DNA of 18,525 nucleotides from Vicinamibacteria bacterium (GTDB lineage Bacteria; Acidobacteriota; Vicinamibacteria; Vicinamibacterales; UBA2999). Of the stretch, positions 1 to 8,286 are shown one piece after another; positions within the stretch are counted from its first letter, which is position 1, and every line of letters starts with the position of its first letter. The stretch is from assembly GCA_025938035.1 (NCBI GenBank), contig JAICQE010000078.1, positions 1-18,525 of the forward strand, in the 5' to 3' direction. The notes beneath the pieces are model-generated. The model saw nothing but the letters and a program-made list of their open reading frames with translations. It was not told the origin of the DNA and ran no database searches. The position numbers and the translations under genes were made by a program.

Positions 1-626
1 AGGCGCAGGACTACTCCGTTGGCCTGACAGATTCGGTCGCACAGCACTTTACGCGCCTGGGCGGTCAGGTGATGCCGCCGGTGAGCTATTCGAGCGGCGA
101 CGCCGATTTCAAGGCAGCGCTGACCCGCATCCGCAGCGAAAAGCCCGATGTCCTGTTTGCCACCGGCTATTACTCCGAGGCGGCGATCATCACGAGGCAG
201 GCGCGCGAGCTCGGCATGAAGATGCCAATCCTTGGCGGCGACGGCTGGGTCGGCGACGCGTTGCAGAACGGCCGCGAAGCGCTCAATAACTCGTACATCT
301 CGAACCACTATTCCGGCGATAACCCCGATCCCATCGTCCAGAACTTCGTCACCGCGTACAGGAAACGCTTCAACCGCGAGCCCGACGCCATCGCCGCGCT
401 GGGCTACGACGCGATCAAGGTGCTGGCCGACTCGCTCACCCGCGCCCAGTCCACCGAGGGCCCCAAGCTGCGCGATGCGATCGCGTCGGCGGACGTGCCC
501 GGCGTGACCGGGCAGCTGAAAATGAACGCCAAGCGCAATGTCGACAAGCCTGCGGTGGTGCAGGAAGTGACCTATGCCGGCGGCAAGGTGACGTTCATCT
601 ACAAGACGACCATCAATCCCGGCTAG
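1..626 (+). CDS. Branched-chain amino-acid ABC transporter, periplasmic substrate-binding protein (5' truncated)
   Basis: The reading frame is open from base 3 to the TAG at 624-626, giving the last 207 residues of a protein that begins before the window. The sequence has the features of the C-terminal part of a Leu/Ile/Val-type (type I periplasmic binding, Peripla_BP_6) protein: a DFKAALTRI helix, the strand PDVLFATGYYSEAA, then ILGGDGW and the helix AALGYDAIKVLADSL, ending in the usual GKVTFIYKTTI strand. It would capture amino acids in the periplasm and deliver them to LivH and LivM. livH begins one base after its stop, so the two are in one operon. The exact ligand cannot be told, because the first lobe and signal peptide are missing; amide or other amino-acid ligands are possible. 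Confidence 0.9.
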   Translation, partial: AQDYSVGLTDSVAQHFTRLGGQVMPPVSYSSGDADFKAALTRIRSEKPDVLFATGYYSEAAIITRQARELGMKMPILGGDGWVGDALQNGREALNNSYISNHYSGDNPDPIVQNFVTAYRKRFNREPDAIAALGYDAIKVLADSLTRAQSTEGPKLRDAIASADVPGVTGQLKMNAKRNVDKPAVVQEVTYAGGKVTFIYKTTINPG

Positions 627-627
627 C

Positions 628-1527
628 GTGGACACCGTTCTCCAGCAGCTGATCAACGGGTTGTCGCTCGGCGCGATCTACGCGCTCATCGCGCTCGGCT
701 ACACGATGGTCTACGGGGTCCTGCGCCTCATCAACTTCGCGCACGGCGACGTCTACATGCTCGGCGCGTTCGCCGGCTATTTCCTCGCCAACGCGCTGGA
801 CCTCGACGCCTCCCCTTCCATCGCCGGTGCCATCGTCGTCACGCTCGGGGCGATGGCCATCTGCAGCCTCATCGGCGTGCTGATCGAGCGTCTGGCCTAC
901 CGGCCCGTGCGGCATCATTCGCGGCTGACGGCCCTCATCACCGCCATCGGCGTTTCGCTGTTGCTGGAGTACGGCGGCCAGGTGGTGTTCGGCGCCAATC
1001 CCCGGTTCTTTCCGCAGATGATTCGCGCGGAGGTCTACTCGGTCGGCGGCGTGCAGATTACCAACCAGAACCTCCTCATCATCGTCGTCGCCATCGTCGT
1101 GATGTTCGGGCTCCAGTTCATCGTCCATCGGACGCGCATCGGCAAGGCGATGCGTGCGACCTCGTTCAACCTGTCGGTGGCCAAACTCATGGGCATCAAC
1201 ACCGACTACGTGATCGCCTTCACATTCGCGCTCGGCTCGGCGCTGGCCGCGGTGGGGGGCGTCATGGTGGCCCTCGCCATTCCACGAATCGATCCGCTGA
1301 TGGGACTGATGACCGGCCTCAAGGCGTTCGTCGCAGCGGTGCTCGGCGGCATCGGCAACATTCCAGGCGCGATGATCGGCGGCGTGCTCATTGGTCTCCT
1401 GGAGACGTGGCTCGGCGCCACCGCCTACTCCACGTTCCGCGACGCCGCGGCATTCGCGGTGCTCATTCTCATCCTGCTCTTCAGGCCGGCCGGCATCATG
1501 GGAACGGCAACGGTCGAGAAGGTCTAG
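628..1527 (+). CDS. livH: Branched-chain amino-acid ABC transporter permease LivH
   Basis: This is a 299-residue, strongly hydrophobic integral membrane protein of normal LivH length, with about eight membrane segments. It opens with the family pattern LINGLSLGAIYALIALGYTM followed by the NFAHGD motif near residue 36. The C-terminal half carries GLKAFVAAVLGGIGNIPGA, the region expected to contact the ATPases. It forms the inner-membrane channel with LivM. The start is a GTG at 628, one base after the stop of the binding protein, so it is probably translationally coupled. livM follows after 16 bp. Assignment to the LivH family is firm; the transported amino acid is inferred from the family. 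Confidence 0.95.
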   Translation: MDTVLQQLINGLSLGAIYALIALGYTMVYGVLRLINFAHGDVYMLGAFAGYFLANALDLDASPSIAGAIVVTLGAMAICSLIGVLIERLAYRPVRHHSRLTALITAIGVSLLLEYGGQVVFGANPRFFPQMIRAEVYSVGGVQITNQNLLIIVVAIVVMFGLQFIVHRTRIGKAMRATSFNLSVAKLMGINTDYVIAFTFALGSALAAVGGVMVALAIPRIDPLMGLMTGLKAFVAAVLGGIGNIPGAMIGGVLIGLLETWLGATAYSTFRDAAAFAVLILILLFRPAGIMGTATVEKV

Positions 1528-1543
1528 GGCGCCGAACTTTCGC

Positions 1544-2575
1544 ATGCGGGTGCCGACGAAGCTCCTCGCGACGACCGTCACGATCGGCCTCCTGGTCGGC
1601 CTGAACTACCTCTTCGAGCACGGATTCGGCGACTTCCGCATCAACGCCTATTACGCGCGCATCCTCAACCTGATCGGCATCAACATCACCCTTGCCGTCA
1701 GCCTCAACCTGATCAACGGGCTCGCCGGTCAGTTCTCCATCGGGCATGCCGGCTTCATGGCGGTTGGCGGCTACAGCGCGACGTTCGTCACCGTGTATTA
1801 CGGCCGTGCGATCGCGGGCCTGTTCGGCTCCTCGCTGGACGATGCCGTCGGGGCGGCCGTCGTGATGCTGATCAGTCTGCTGACCGGTGCCGCGGCAGCA
1901 GCCGTGGCCGGTCTGGCGGTCGGCATCCCGTCGCTGCGGCTGCGTGGCGACTACCTCGCCATCGTCACGCTCGGGTTTTCCGAGATCATCCGGGTGATCA
2001 TTCTGAATATTCCCGCTGTCGGCGGCGCAACCGGGTTTACCGCCGCCATCCCGATCACGAACTTCTTCTGGATCTTTGCGGTGGCGATCCTGACGATCGT
2101 GATCGTCCGCAATATCGCGACGTCGACGTTCGGTCGCGTGCTCGCCACGATCCGCGGCGACGAAATTGCTGCCGAGGCCATGGGCATCAGCACGACGCGT
2201 TACAAGGTGCTGGCGTTCGTCATCAGCGCGGCGCTGGCCGGGGTCGCGGGCGGCCTTTCGGGACAACTGTTCGCGAATCCGCTGAATCCACAGAACCTGA
2301 ATTTCGTCCGCTCGATCGAAATCATCGTGATGATCGTCATCGGCGGCATCGGCTCGATCACCGGGGCGGTTTTCGGCGCCACGACACTCACCATCCTGCC
2401 GGAGGCCCTTCGCAGGCTCGACCAGCAGTTTCCCGGGCTCCGGATGGTGACCTACGCCCTGCTGCTCATTCTGATGATGATCTTCCGGCCGCAGGGATTA
2501 TTCGGGCGGCGCGAGCTCGGCTGGACCTGGCTGCGGCGGCGCGGCCCGGCTGCGCCGGCCGCGGCGATCAAGTGA
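1544..2575 (+). CDS. livM: Branched-chain amino-acid ABC transporter permease LivM
   Basis: This is a 343-residue membrane protein, the second permease of the system. Diagnostic stretches are LNLINGLAGQFSIGHAGFMA (about residues 54-73), RLRGDYLAIVTLGFSEIIRV (about 130-150), GGIGSITGAVFGA and the C-terminal RPQGLFGRRELG. The frame is open upstream to 1391, but the extension lies inside livH, is arginine- and serine-rich and has no membrane character, so I place the start at the ATG at 1544, 16 bp after the livH stop. The ribosome binding site is weak (AGGG about 14 bases upstream), which fits coupling to livH. The stop TGA shares its last base with the livG ATG. The terminal tail is Ala/Arg/Pro-rich. 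Confidence 0.93.
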   Translation: MRVPTKLLATTVTIGLLVGLNYLFEHGFGDFRINAYYARILNLIGINITLAVSLNLINGLAGQFSIGHAGFMAVGGYSATFVTVYYGRAIAGLFGSSLDDAVGAAVVMLISLLTGAAAAAVAGLAVGIPSLRLRGDYLAIVTLGFSEIIRVIILNIPAVGGATGFTAAIPITNFFWIFAVAILTIVIVRNIATSTFGRVLATIRGDEIAAEAMGISTTRYKVLAFVISAALAGVAGGLSGQLFANPLNPQNLNFVRSIEIIVMIVIGGIGSITGAVFGATTLTILPEALRRLDQQFPGLRMVTYALLLILMMIFRPQGLFGRRELGWTWLRRRGPAAPAAAIK

Positions 2576-3342
2576 TGACCACTGCCCTGCTGGAGACACG
2601 TGCAGTCACCAAACGATTCGGCGGGCTGACGGCCGTCAAGACGCTCACCATGAAGGTGGAGCGCGGGGCCTTGTACGGACTGATCGGCCCCAACGGCGCC
2701 GGAAAGACGACCGTCTTCAACCTGCTCACCGGTGTCTACGACCCGACCGACGGCGACATGCTCTTCGAGGGGGCTCGCATCGAGGGCCGCAAGCCGCACG
2801 AGATCACGCGCCTCGGCATCGCGCGCACGTTCCAGAACATCCGTCTGTTTCCCGATCTGAGCGTGCTCGAAAACGTGATGGCCGCGCGGCACCTCCGCAG
2901 CCGGCAGACATTCGCCGACGCGGTCCTGGGTACATCGCGTCATCACGAGGAAGAACGCGAAATCCGGGCCCGATCGATGGCGCTGCTCGAGCTCTTCGAT
3001 CTTCAGCGCCTGGCCGACGAGACAGCCATCAGCCTCCCCTACGGCAGTCAGCGCCGGCTCGAGATCGCCCGCGCGCTGGCGACCGACCCGCAACTGCTCT
3101 TGCTCGACGAACCGGCGGCCGGCATGAATCCGCAAGAGGCGCTCGATCTCATGCGCGTGATCCGGCGGTTGCGGGACGAGTTCGCGCTGACGATCCTGCT
3201 CGTCGAGCACAACATGAAGGTGGTCATGGGGGTCTGCGAGACGGTCCACGTCATCGACTACGGCGAGACGATCGCTATCGGGCCGCCGGCTGAGATTCAG
3301 AAGAACCCCAAGGTGATCGAAGCGTACCTGGGGGGCGCCTGA
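2575..3342 (+). CDS. livG: Branched-chain amino-acid ABC transporter ATP-binding protein LivG
   Basis: This is a 255-residue cytoplasmic ATPase that powers the LivHM channel. Visible motifs are Walker A GPNGAGKT (38-45), the Q-loop in TFQNIRLFPDLSVLENVMAA, the signature LPYGSQRRLEIARAL (from 154), Walker B LLLLDEP (174-180) with the LivG-type continuation AAGMNP, and the switch histidine H212 in LLVEHNMKVVM. I use the ATG at 2575, which forms a TGATG overlap with the livM stop. A GTG one codon upstream (2572) is an alternative that would add one residue. The C-terminal KVIEAYLGG is typical of LivG. All catalytic residues are present, so it should be active. Confidence 0.96.
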   Translation: MTTALLETRAVTKRFGGLTAVKTLTMKVERGALYGLIGPNGAGKTTVFNLLTGVYDPTDGDMLFEGARIEGRKPHEITRLGIARTFQNIRLFPDLSVLENVMAARHLRSRQTFADAVLGTSRHHEEEREIRARSMALLELFDLQRLADETAISLPYGSQRRLEIARALATDPQLLLLDEPAAGMNPQEALDLMRVIRRLRDEFALTILLVEHNMKVVMGVCETVHVIDYGETIAIGPPAEIQKNPKVIEAYLGGA

Positions 3343-3355
3343 GGGCGGACGAGCG

Positions 3356-4060
3356 ATGCTGACGCTCGAGAACGTCAACGTCTACTACGGCGGAATTCAC
3401 GCGCTCCGCGACGTGTCGCTGCGCGTCGAGGCGGGCGAGGTCGTCACTCTGATTGGCGCCAACGGCGCGGGCAAGTCGACCACCCTGCGCGCAATCACGG
3501 GCCTGCTCGCGCCGCGCAGCGGCCGAATCCGCTTCGAGGGCGCGGACATCGCCGGCCTTCCCGCTCACCAGCTCGTCGGGCGCGGCATCTCAATGGCGCC
3601 GGAAGGCCGCGGGATCTTCGCCAACCTGACGGTGCTCGAGAATCTCGAAATGGGCGCGTATCGGGTCCGCAATCAGGCACAGATCCGGGACGACATCGAA
3701 CGAAGTTTCACCCTGTTCCCGCGGCTGCGCGAGCGCGTGAAGCAGCGGTCGGGCACCTTGTCCGGCGGGGAGCAGCAGATGCTGGCAATCGCACGGGCGC
3801 TGATGTCGCGGCCGAGGCTGCTGCTGCTCGACGAACCGTCCCTCGGCCTCGCCCCTATCGTCTGCCATACGATCTTCGCGACGATCGACCAGATCAAGGC
3901 CACCGGGACGACCGTGCTGCTCGTCGAGCAGAACGCGAACGCGGCCCTCAAGCATTCGGATCGCGGCTACGTCCTCGAGACCGGCGCCGTCACGCTCGAA
4001 GGCAGCGCCGCCTCCATTGCCGGGGATCCGAGGATCCGCGAGGCGTACCTGGGTGAATAG
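3356..4060 (+). CDS. livF: Branched-chain amino-acid ABC transporter ATP-binding protein LivF
   Basis: This is a 234-residue ATPase, partner of LivG. It carries Walker A GANGAGKS (34-41), the LivF-type Q-loop region APEGRGIFANLTVLENLEMG (81-100), signature LSGGEQQMLAIARAL (from 135), Walker B LLLLDEP (155-161) followed by SLGLAP, and the LivF variant EQN at the H-loop position (Q192). It starts at an ATG 13 bp after livG; a GAGGG overlapping the livG stop can serve as ribosome binding site. It is the last gene of the operon: its TAG directly abuts the stop of the convergent thiE, and no hairpin terminator is visible at the junction. Confidence 0.96.
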   Translation: MLTLENVNVYYGGIHALRDVSLRVEAGEVVTLIGANGAGKSTTLRAITGLLAPRSGRIRFEGADIAGLPAHQLVGRGISMAPEGRGIFANLTVLENLEMGAYRVRNQAQIRDDIERSFTLFPRLRERVKQRSGTLSGGEQQMLAIARALMSRPRLLLLDEPSLGLAPIVCHTIFATIDQIKATGTTVLLVEQNANAALKHSDRGYVLETGAVTLEGSAASIAGDPRIREAYLGE

Positions 4061-4690
4061 TCAACGAAGGATTCGCAAAAACGCCTTCACTCTTTCAACA
4101 GGATCGCCAACCAGTAGGTCCGAGATCACCGCGACCGACGAGGCGCCGGCGTCGATCGCCGCTCGCGCATTCTCGAGCTTCACACCTCCAATCGCGACGA
4201 TCGGGACCGATCCGGCCAGATGCGCGGCCGCGGAAACGAGGTCGAGTCCTACCGCGCTGTAGCCCGTGTCCTTCGTCGCCGTTCCAAACACAGGCCCAAC
4301 GGCGATGTAGGAGATTGGCTCGGTCAGCGCCCCTTCGACCTGGGCCACGGTGTGCGTCGAGAAGCCGATAATCGCCGCCGGGCCGAGCTGTGCGCGCGCA
4401 GCCGCCGGTGAAAGATCCTCCTGTCCGATGTGTACTCCGGCCGCACCCGATAAACGCGCCACATCGACGCGATCGTTCACGATGATCCGCGCCTCGTATT
4501 CGCCGGCCAGCGCGACCACCGCGTCGCTCAGGTCGAGAAAAGCGCCGGACGGCAGATCCTTGGCGCGTAGCTGAAGGAGACGTGCGCCGCCGTCGAGAAA
4601 CGCCCGCGCCAACTCTGTCGGTTTCCAGCCGGCACCGGTCGCCACGTGGACGTCCACGATCGCATGGAGAACGGAAAGGTCCGTGGTCAT
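4061..4690 (-). CDS. thiE: Thiamine-phosphate synthase
   Basis: This is a 209-residue TIM-barrel enzyme that joins hydroxymethylpyrimidine diphosphate to thiazole phosphate (carboxylate) to make thiamine phosphate. Residues matching those used by ThiE enzymes are all visible: R42 and K44 in LQLRAKDL, N72 and D73 in IIVNDRVDV, D92 in GVHIGQEDL, S111 in GFSTHT, T139 and K140 in GPVFGTATK, and the phosphate-binding IGGV near 168. The length is normal. I use the ATG at 4690; a TTG 24 bases further upstream is open in frame but has no conserved sequence. A TenI-type relative is the alternative, but the complete residue set favours ThiE. It stands alone, with no other thi gene in the window, and is divergent from the VWA gene by 29 bp. 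Confidence 0.9.
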   Translation of the reverse strand: MTTDLSVLHAIVDVHVATGAGWKPTELARAFLDGGARLLQLRAKDLPSGAFLDLSDAVVALAGEYEARIIVNDRVDVARLSGAAGVHIGQEDLSPAAARAQLGPAAIIGFSTHTVAQVEGALTEPISYIAVGPVFGTATKDTGYSAVGLDLVSAAAHLAGSVPIVAIGGVKLENARAAIDAGASSVAVISDLLVGDPVERVKAFLRILR

Positions 4691-4700
4691 CGTTCGTCGG

Positions 4701-4706
4701 TACAAT
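4701..4706 (+). promoter_or_regulatory. Candidate -10 element for the VWA-like protein gene
   Basis: A TACAAT hexamer lies 13 bases before the ATG at 4720 in the 29-bp gap between thiE and the VWA gene. No good -35 box is seen at the expected spacing and no purine-rich ribosome binding site precedes the ATG, so if this is the -10 the transcript would be leaderless or nearly so. The same nine bases, ACAATAGCC, occur upstream of pepP. This is an inference from a short match. Confidence 0.3.
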
Positions 4707-4719
4707 AGCCGCAACCATC

Positions 4720-6702
4720 ATGCGCAGGCTGTGTCTGTCCCTCATCGCGGCACTGGCTCCGATCGCCGGCCTGGCCCAGGCGCCCGTCCGGCAGCCGCCG
4801 CAGGAGCCGGTTGCCACCTTCCGGGCAGGGGTCCGCGCGATTCAGGTCGATGCTGTCGTTACCGACGAAGAAGGCAATCCGGTGCGCGGCCTGACGATCG
4901 AGGACTTCGAACTCACTGAACGGGGCGTTCCGCAGCCCATCACTACGTTTGAAGCGGTCGACATTCCAATCGAACGGCAGTTGCCGGATCTGGCGGATCC
5001 CGATGTCGTCGCGAATGAAGGCGACGGCCGCATCTACTTGATCGTGTTCGACTCCATCAGTCCCGCTTTGGCCATGCTTGCCAAACGCGAGCTGAGGAGG
5101 TTTTTCGACGAGCACTTCGGTCCGAGCGACAGCGCGGCAATCATGTTCCTGGACAAGGCCCACCCGAACGCCGGCCAGGATTTCACATCGAACCGGCGCC
5201 TGTTGATCAAGGGCATCGATAGTTTTGCGGGGTCGCCGGATGAACGTGTCTTTGCGGGGTCGGCCTCGCCGTTTGCCCCGCCAACGGGGCCGGCTGCGTT
5301 CCTGGCCCGTAATCGCATGAGCCGCCTCAAGGACCTCACTGAATTCCTGATCAAGACCCCCGGCCGCCGGAAGGCTATGGTCCTCGTCACCGAAGCGATC
5401 GGCTTCGATGCCATCGACTTCAAGGACTACTCGGGCACGACGCTGAGCCCCGCCGCACAGGACGCCCATGCAGCGATGACCGCGGCCACGCGCGGGAATA
5501 TCGCGATCTATCCGATCCATCCCGGCGGCCTCGAGGTTGAAGGCCCAGACGCAACCGCCGAATCGCTCCCTTCGGTCGAAGTGCAGCAGGCGGCCGCGGG
5601 TCAAGCACTCGCGCCCAGGATGGAGATGCGTTCGATCGCAGCCGCCACGGGTGGCTTCGCTCACCTCAACTCCAACACCTTCGGCAACGCGTTCACGCGC
5701 CTCGTGCAGGAGAACAGCGTCTACTACATGCTCGGCTTCAATTCGACGCAAGACAAAGACGACGGTCGGTTTGTTCCGATGCAGGTGCGAGTCAACCGTC
5801 CCGGCCTCAAGGTGCTGGCCAAGGATGGCTATCTCGCACCTTTCAAAGGCCGCGATAACATCGCGTCTCCGGAACGCACGCCGGGCGTCGGCGCCGCGCT
5901 GGCGAGCCCGGTGCCTGTCGGGGGCGTCACTCTCCGCGCCTTTGCGGCGCCATTCAGGGGACGCGGCAAAACAGCGGCTGTCGCGATCGCACTCGAGATG
6001 GATCCGCAGCGCCTTGGCCTCGTCGAACAGCAGGACGGCGGGTTACGGGGCTCAATCGACGTGCGCCTGGTCCCAATCGACGTCCGCTCCAAAGTGCTGC
6101 CGCAGATCCGGCAGCTGGGCAACATCACCGTGCCGGCCGACGCTCGAGCCGGCGTAGAGCGAGCCGGGCTTCGCGTCCTGACGAAAACCGATCTTCAGCC
6201 CGGACGCTACCAGCTTCGCATCGCCGTCGGCACCGCGCAGCGGGGCGGCAGCGTCATCTACGACCTCGACGTGCCTGATTTCAGCAAAAAGGAACTCGCC
6301 ATGAGCGGCGTGGCGCTCCGCGGGCCGAACGACCCGGAAGGCGTGTTCCTGCCAGCCGGCGATCCGCTGCAGGCGCTCGCCATCCGCGCACCGACGACGG
6401 TCCGGTTGTTCCGCGACGGCGACCGGGTGAGCGTGTTCGCGGAAATCTACGACTCGACGGGCGGCCGGCCGCACACGGTGGAGGCGCGGGCCGCACTCCG
6501 CAACGAAGCGGGCGAGGTGACGACGATTTCGTCGGTGTCCCGTTCGTCCGACGAGCTGAAGAAGAACGGCGACGTCCTGCGCTTCGAAGCGCCGCTGCCG
6601 CTCACGAAGCTTCCCGCCGGCCGTTACGTGGTGTCGATCGAGGCATCATCGAGCGCCGGCGGCGACCCGGTTTCCCGCAGCGTCCCGTTCCGCGTCCGCT
6701 AG
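4720..6702 (+). CDS. Secreted VWA-like protein, resembling the VWFA-related Acidobacterial domain family
   Basis: This 660-residue protein starts with a signal peptide (MRRLCLSLIAALAPIAGLAQA, likely cut after AQA near residue 21), so it is exported. Residues about 36-80 form a beta-rich segment with the pattern VDAVVTDEEGNPVRGLTIEDF, typical of the start of the VWFA-related Acidobacterial family. A von Willebrand A-like fold spans about 103-375: strand IYLIVFDSIS, strand KAMVLVTEAIGFD, strand GNIAIYPIHPGGLE, then MRSIAAATGGFAHLNSN and YYMLGF. The metal site is not the canonical DxSxS (it reads DSIS at 111-114), so metal binding is uncertain. Residues about 390-660 form further beta-rich modules, possibly fibronectin- or Ig-like. 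The function is unknown; family members are abundant in Acidobacteriota and are presumed to act at the cell surface. I start at the ATG at 4720 because the upstream extension overlaps thiE and lacks a signal peptide. Confidence 0.85.
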   Translation: MRRLCLSLIAALAPIAGLAQAPVRQPPQEPVATFRAGVRAIQVDAVVTDEEGNPVRGLTIEDFELTERGVPQPITTFEAVDIPIERQLPDLADPDVVANEGDGRIYLIVFDSISPALAMLAKRELRRFFDEHFGPSDSAAIMFLDKAHPNAGQDFTSNRRLLIKGIDSFAGSPDERVFAGSASPFAPPTGPAAFLARNRMSRLKDLTEFLIKTPGRRKAMVLVTEAIGFDAIDFKDYSGTTLSPAAQDAHAAMTAATRGNIAIYPIHPGGLEVEGPDATAESLPSVEVQQAAAGQALAPRMEMRSIAAATGGFAHLNSNTFGNAFTRLVQENSVYYMLGFNSTQDKDDGRFVPMQVRVNRPGLKVLAKDGYLAPFKGRDNIASPERTPGVGAALASPVPVGGVTLRAFAAPFRGRGKTAAVAIALEMDPQRLGLVEQQDGGLRGSIDVRLVPIDVRSKVLPQIRQLGNITVPADARAGVERAGLRVLTKTDLQPGRYQLRIAVGTAQRGGSVIYDLDVPDFSKKELAMSGVALRGPNDPEGVFLPAGDPLQALAIRAPTTVRLFRDGDRVSVFAEIYDSTGGRPHTVEARAALRNEAGEVTTISSVSRSSDELKKNGDVLRFEAPLPLTKLPAGRYVVSIEASSSAGGDPVSRSVPFRVR

Positions 6703-6720
6703 ACCATTTCAATCCACGCC

Positions 6721-6787
6721 GCCACGGAGGCACGAAAACACGGAGGTTCGTGGATCAAACTTCTCCGTGACCTCGTGTCTCCGTGGC
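6721..6787. repeat. Imperfect inverted repeat, copy 1 (between VWA gene and accC)
   Basis: The left arm 6721-6748 (begins GCCACGGAGGCACG) and right arm 6758-6787 (ends GTGTCTCCGTGGC) are imperfect reverse complements of about 28-30 bases around a 9-base loop. The same element occurs at 8198-8259: the first 25 bases of the left arms match at 22 positions and the last 25 of the right arms at 23. It sits in the 113-bp gap where the VWA gene and accC converge, so its hairpin may help end transcription from both sides, although no long T-run follows. It belongs in style to dispersed 'CACGGAG/CACGAAGG' repeats seen in many bacterial genomes. Confidence 0.8.
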
Positions 6788-6815
6788 TACGGAGTTGTGA
6801 GAAGCGTTCTGGTGG

Positions 6816-8186
6816 TTACGCCGTCTCGGCCAGTTTGTTCTGCTTCGGCGCCGGCATGAACCGGTCCATGAACCCGGTGCCGAGCCGGCCGGCCTGAAAA
6901 TCGGCGTCGTTGAGGATCTTCATGTGCAGCGGCACGGATGTGCTGATGCCTTCGATGACGGTCATTTCCAGCGTGCGGCGCATCCGCGCGATGGCTTCCT
7001 GACGATCGCGGCCGTGCACGATGATCTTCGCAATCATCGAGTCGTAGTACGGCGACACCGTGCACTCCGCGTGCGCGAAGGTGTCGATGCGGACGCCCGG
7101 GCCGCCCGGCACGCTCCAGGCGTGGATCAATCCGGGTGATGGCGCGAAGGTCACCGGGTCTTCGGCGTTGATGCGGCACTCGATGGAGTGGCCGGTAAAG
7201 GTGATGTCGCTCTGCCGGAACGACAGGCGCTCGCCGGCGGCAATCCGGATCTGTTCCTTGACGATGTCGATACCGGTCACCATTTCGGTCACCGGATGCT
7301 CGACCTGGAGACGCGTATTCGTCTCCATGTAATAGAACTTCCCTTCGGCGTCCATCAGGAACTCGAACGTGCCCGCGTTCGTGTATTGCACCGCTTTTGC
7401 GGCGTCCACGACGAGGCTGCCCATCTTGCGGCGGACCTTCTCGCTCAGCACCGGCGACGGCGATTCCTCGATCAGCTTCTGATGCCGCCGCTGAATCGAG
7501 CATTCCCGTTCCCCGAGGTGGACGAGGTTGCCGTGATGGTCGCCGATGATCTGGAACTCGATGTGGCGCGGGTTGTCCAGGTATTTCTCGATATAGACAT
7601 CGCCGTTGCCGAACGCCGCCTCGGCTTCGCGCGTCGCCATCCGCAGCAGCTGCGGGAGTTCCTCGGGGTCGCGCACGACACGCATCCCCCGGCCGCCGCC
7701 GCCGGCGACGGCCTTGATGATCACCGGGTAGCCGATATCACGCGCCACCTTCAGCGCCCGCTCTTCGTTCTCCACCGGCCCCTCGCTGCCCGGGAGCATC
7801 GGCACGCCCGCCTTCTTCATCGCCTTGCGCGCGCGCGCCTTGTCTCCGAGCAGCTTGATCACGCTCGGATCGGGGCCGATGAACCGGATGTGGCAGGCCT
7901 GGCAGACCTCGGCGAGGTAGGCGCTCTCCGACAGAAAGCCGTAGCCGGGGTGAATCGCGTCGGCGCCGGTAATCTCGGCGGCGCTGATGATCGCCGGCAC
8001 GTTCAGGTAGCTGTCGGCGCTGCGCGGCGGCCCGATGCAGACGTCTTCGTCGGCAAACCGGACGTGGAGCGAGTTCTCGTCCGCCTCCGAGTAGACCGCC
8101 ACCGTCTTGATACCGAGCTCACGGCACGCGTGAATGACGCGCAGCGCGATTTCCCCGCGATTGGCGATGAGTATTTTCTTAAACAT
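6816..8186 (-). CDS. accC: Acetyl-CoA carboxylase, biotin carboxylase subunit
   Basis: This 456-residue enzyme carboxylates the biotin on AccB using ATP and bicarbonate, the first half-reaction of malonyl-CoA synthesis for fatty acids. The order of parts is normal: N-terminal [26 protein letters not shown], an ATP-grasp with glycine loop [14 protein letters not shown], the [14 protein letters not shown] stretch, and the [19 protein letters not shown] metal and catalytic segment, then the C-terminal RINAEDP and YYDSMIAK blocks. The start is the ATG at 8186, preceded by GAGG three bases upstream; an upstream in-frame extension of eight residues is not conserved in character. The tail [11 protein letters not shown] is probably not structured. 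It lies 100 bp after accB, with an inverted repeat in the gap. Confidence 0.97.
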   Translation of the reverse strand: MFKKILIANRGEIALRVIHACRELGIKTVAVYSEADENSLHVRFADEDVCIGPPRSADSYLNVPAIISAAEITGADAIHPGYGFLSESAYLAEVCQACHIRFIGPDPSVIKLLGDKARARKAMKKAGVPMLPGSEGPVENEERALKVARDIGYPVIIKAVAGGGGRGMRVVRDPEELPQLLRMATREAEAAFGNGDVYIEKYLDNPRHIEFQIIGDHHGNLVHLGERECSIQRRHQKLIEESPSPVLSEKVRRKMGSLVVDAAKAVQYTNAGTFEFLMDAEGKFYYMETNTRLQVEHPVTEMVTGIDIVKEQIRIAAGERLSFRQSDITFTGHSIECRINAEDPVTFAPSPGLIHAWSVPGGPGVRIDTFAHAECTVSPYYDSMIAKIIVHGRDRQEAIARMRRTLEMTVIEGISTSVPLHMKILNDADFQAGRLGTGFMDRFMPAPKQNKLAETA

Positions 8187-8197
8187 CGGCCTCACAG

Positions 8198-8259
8198 GCC
8201 ACGAAGGCACAAAGACACGGAGAAGCCGATCGATCTCCGTGCCTTCGTGTCTCCGTGGC
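8198..8259. repeat. Imperfect inverted repeat, copy 2 (accB-accC gap)
   Basis: The left arm 8198-8222 and right arm 8235-8259 are reverse complements at 21 of 25 positions, around a 12-base loop. The element is the same family and orientation as the copy at 6721-6787. On the minus strand it forms a hairpin in the transcript between accB and accC, ending a few bases before the accC ribosome binding site (GAGG, 8193-8190). It may influence accC translation, mRNA stability or read-through; this is inference from position. Confidence 0.8.
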
Positions 8260-8286
8260 TGCTCTGAAGTGAACGATGCATCACAG

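Noticed and set aside
1391..1543. N-terminal extension of livM
   Set aside because: The extension lies within livH and encodes Arg/Ser-rich sequence; family length and the membrane start support the ATG at 1544.
613..1581. Long open frame antisense to livH
   Set aside because: Its translation is rich in Asp, His, Glu and Arg with no domain pattern, as expected of the mirror frame of a GC-rich membrane protein gene; livH is clearly the real gene.
2452..3378. 308-codon frame antisense to livG
   Set aside because: It mirrors the ABC ATPase gene, which has every catalytic motif; the antisense product has no recognisable motif.
4687..5751. 354-codon frame antisense to the VWA gene
   Set aside because: No domain pattern; the forward protein has a signal peptide and recognisable fold elements.
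7188..8267. 359-codon frame antisense to accC
   Set aside because: The product is rich in Arg, His and Asp without a domain; accC on the other strand is complete.
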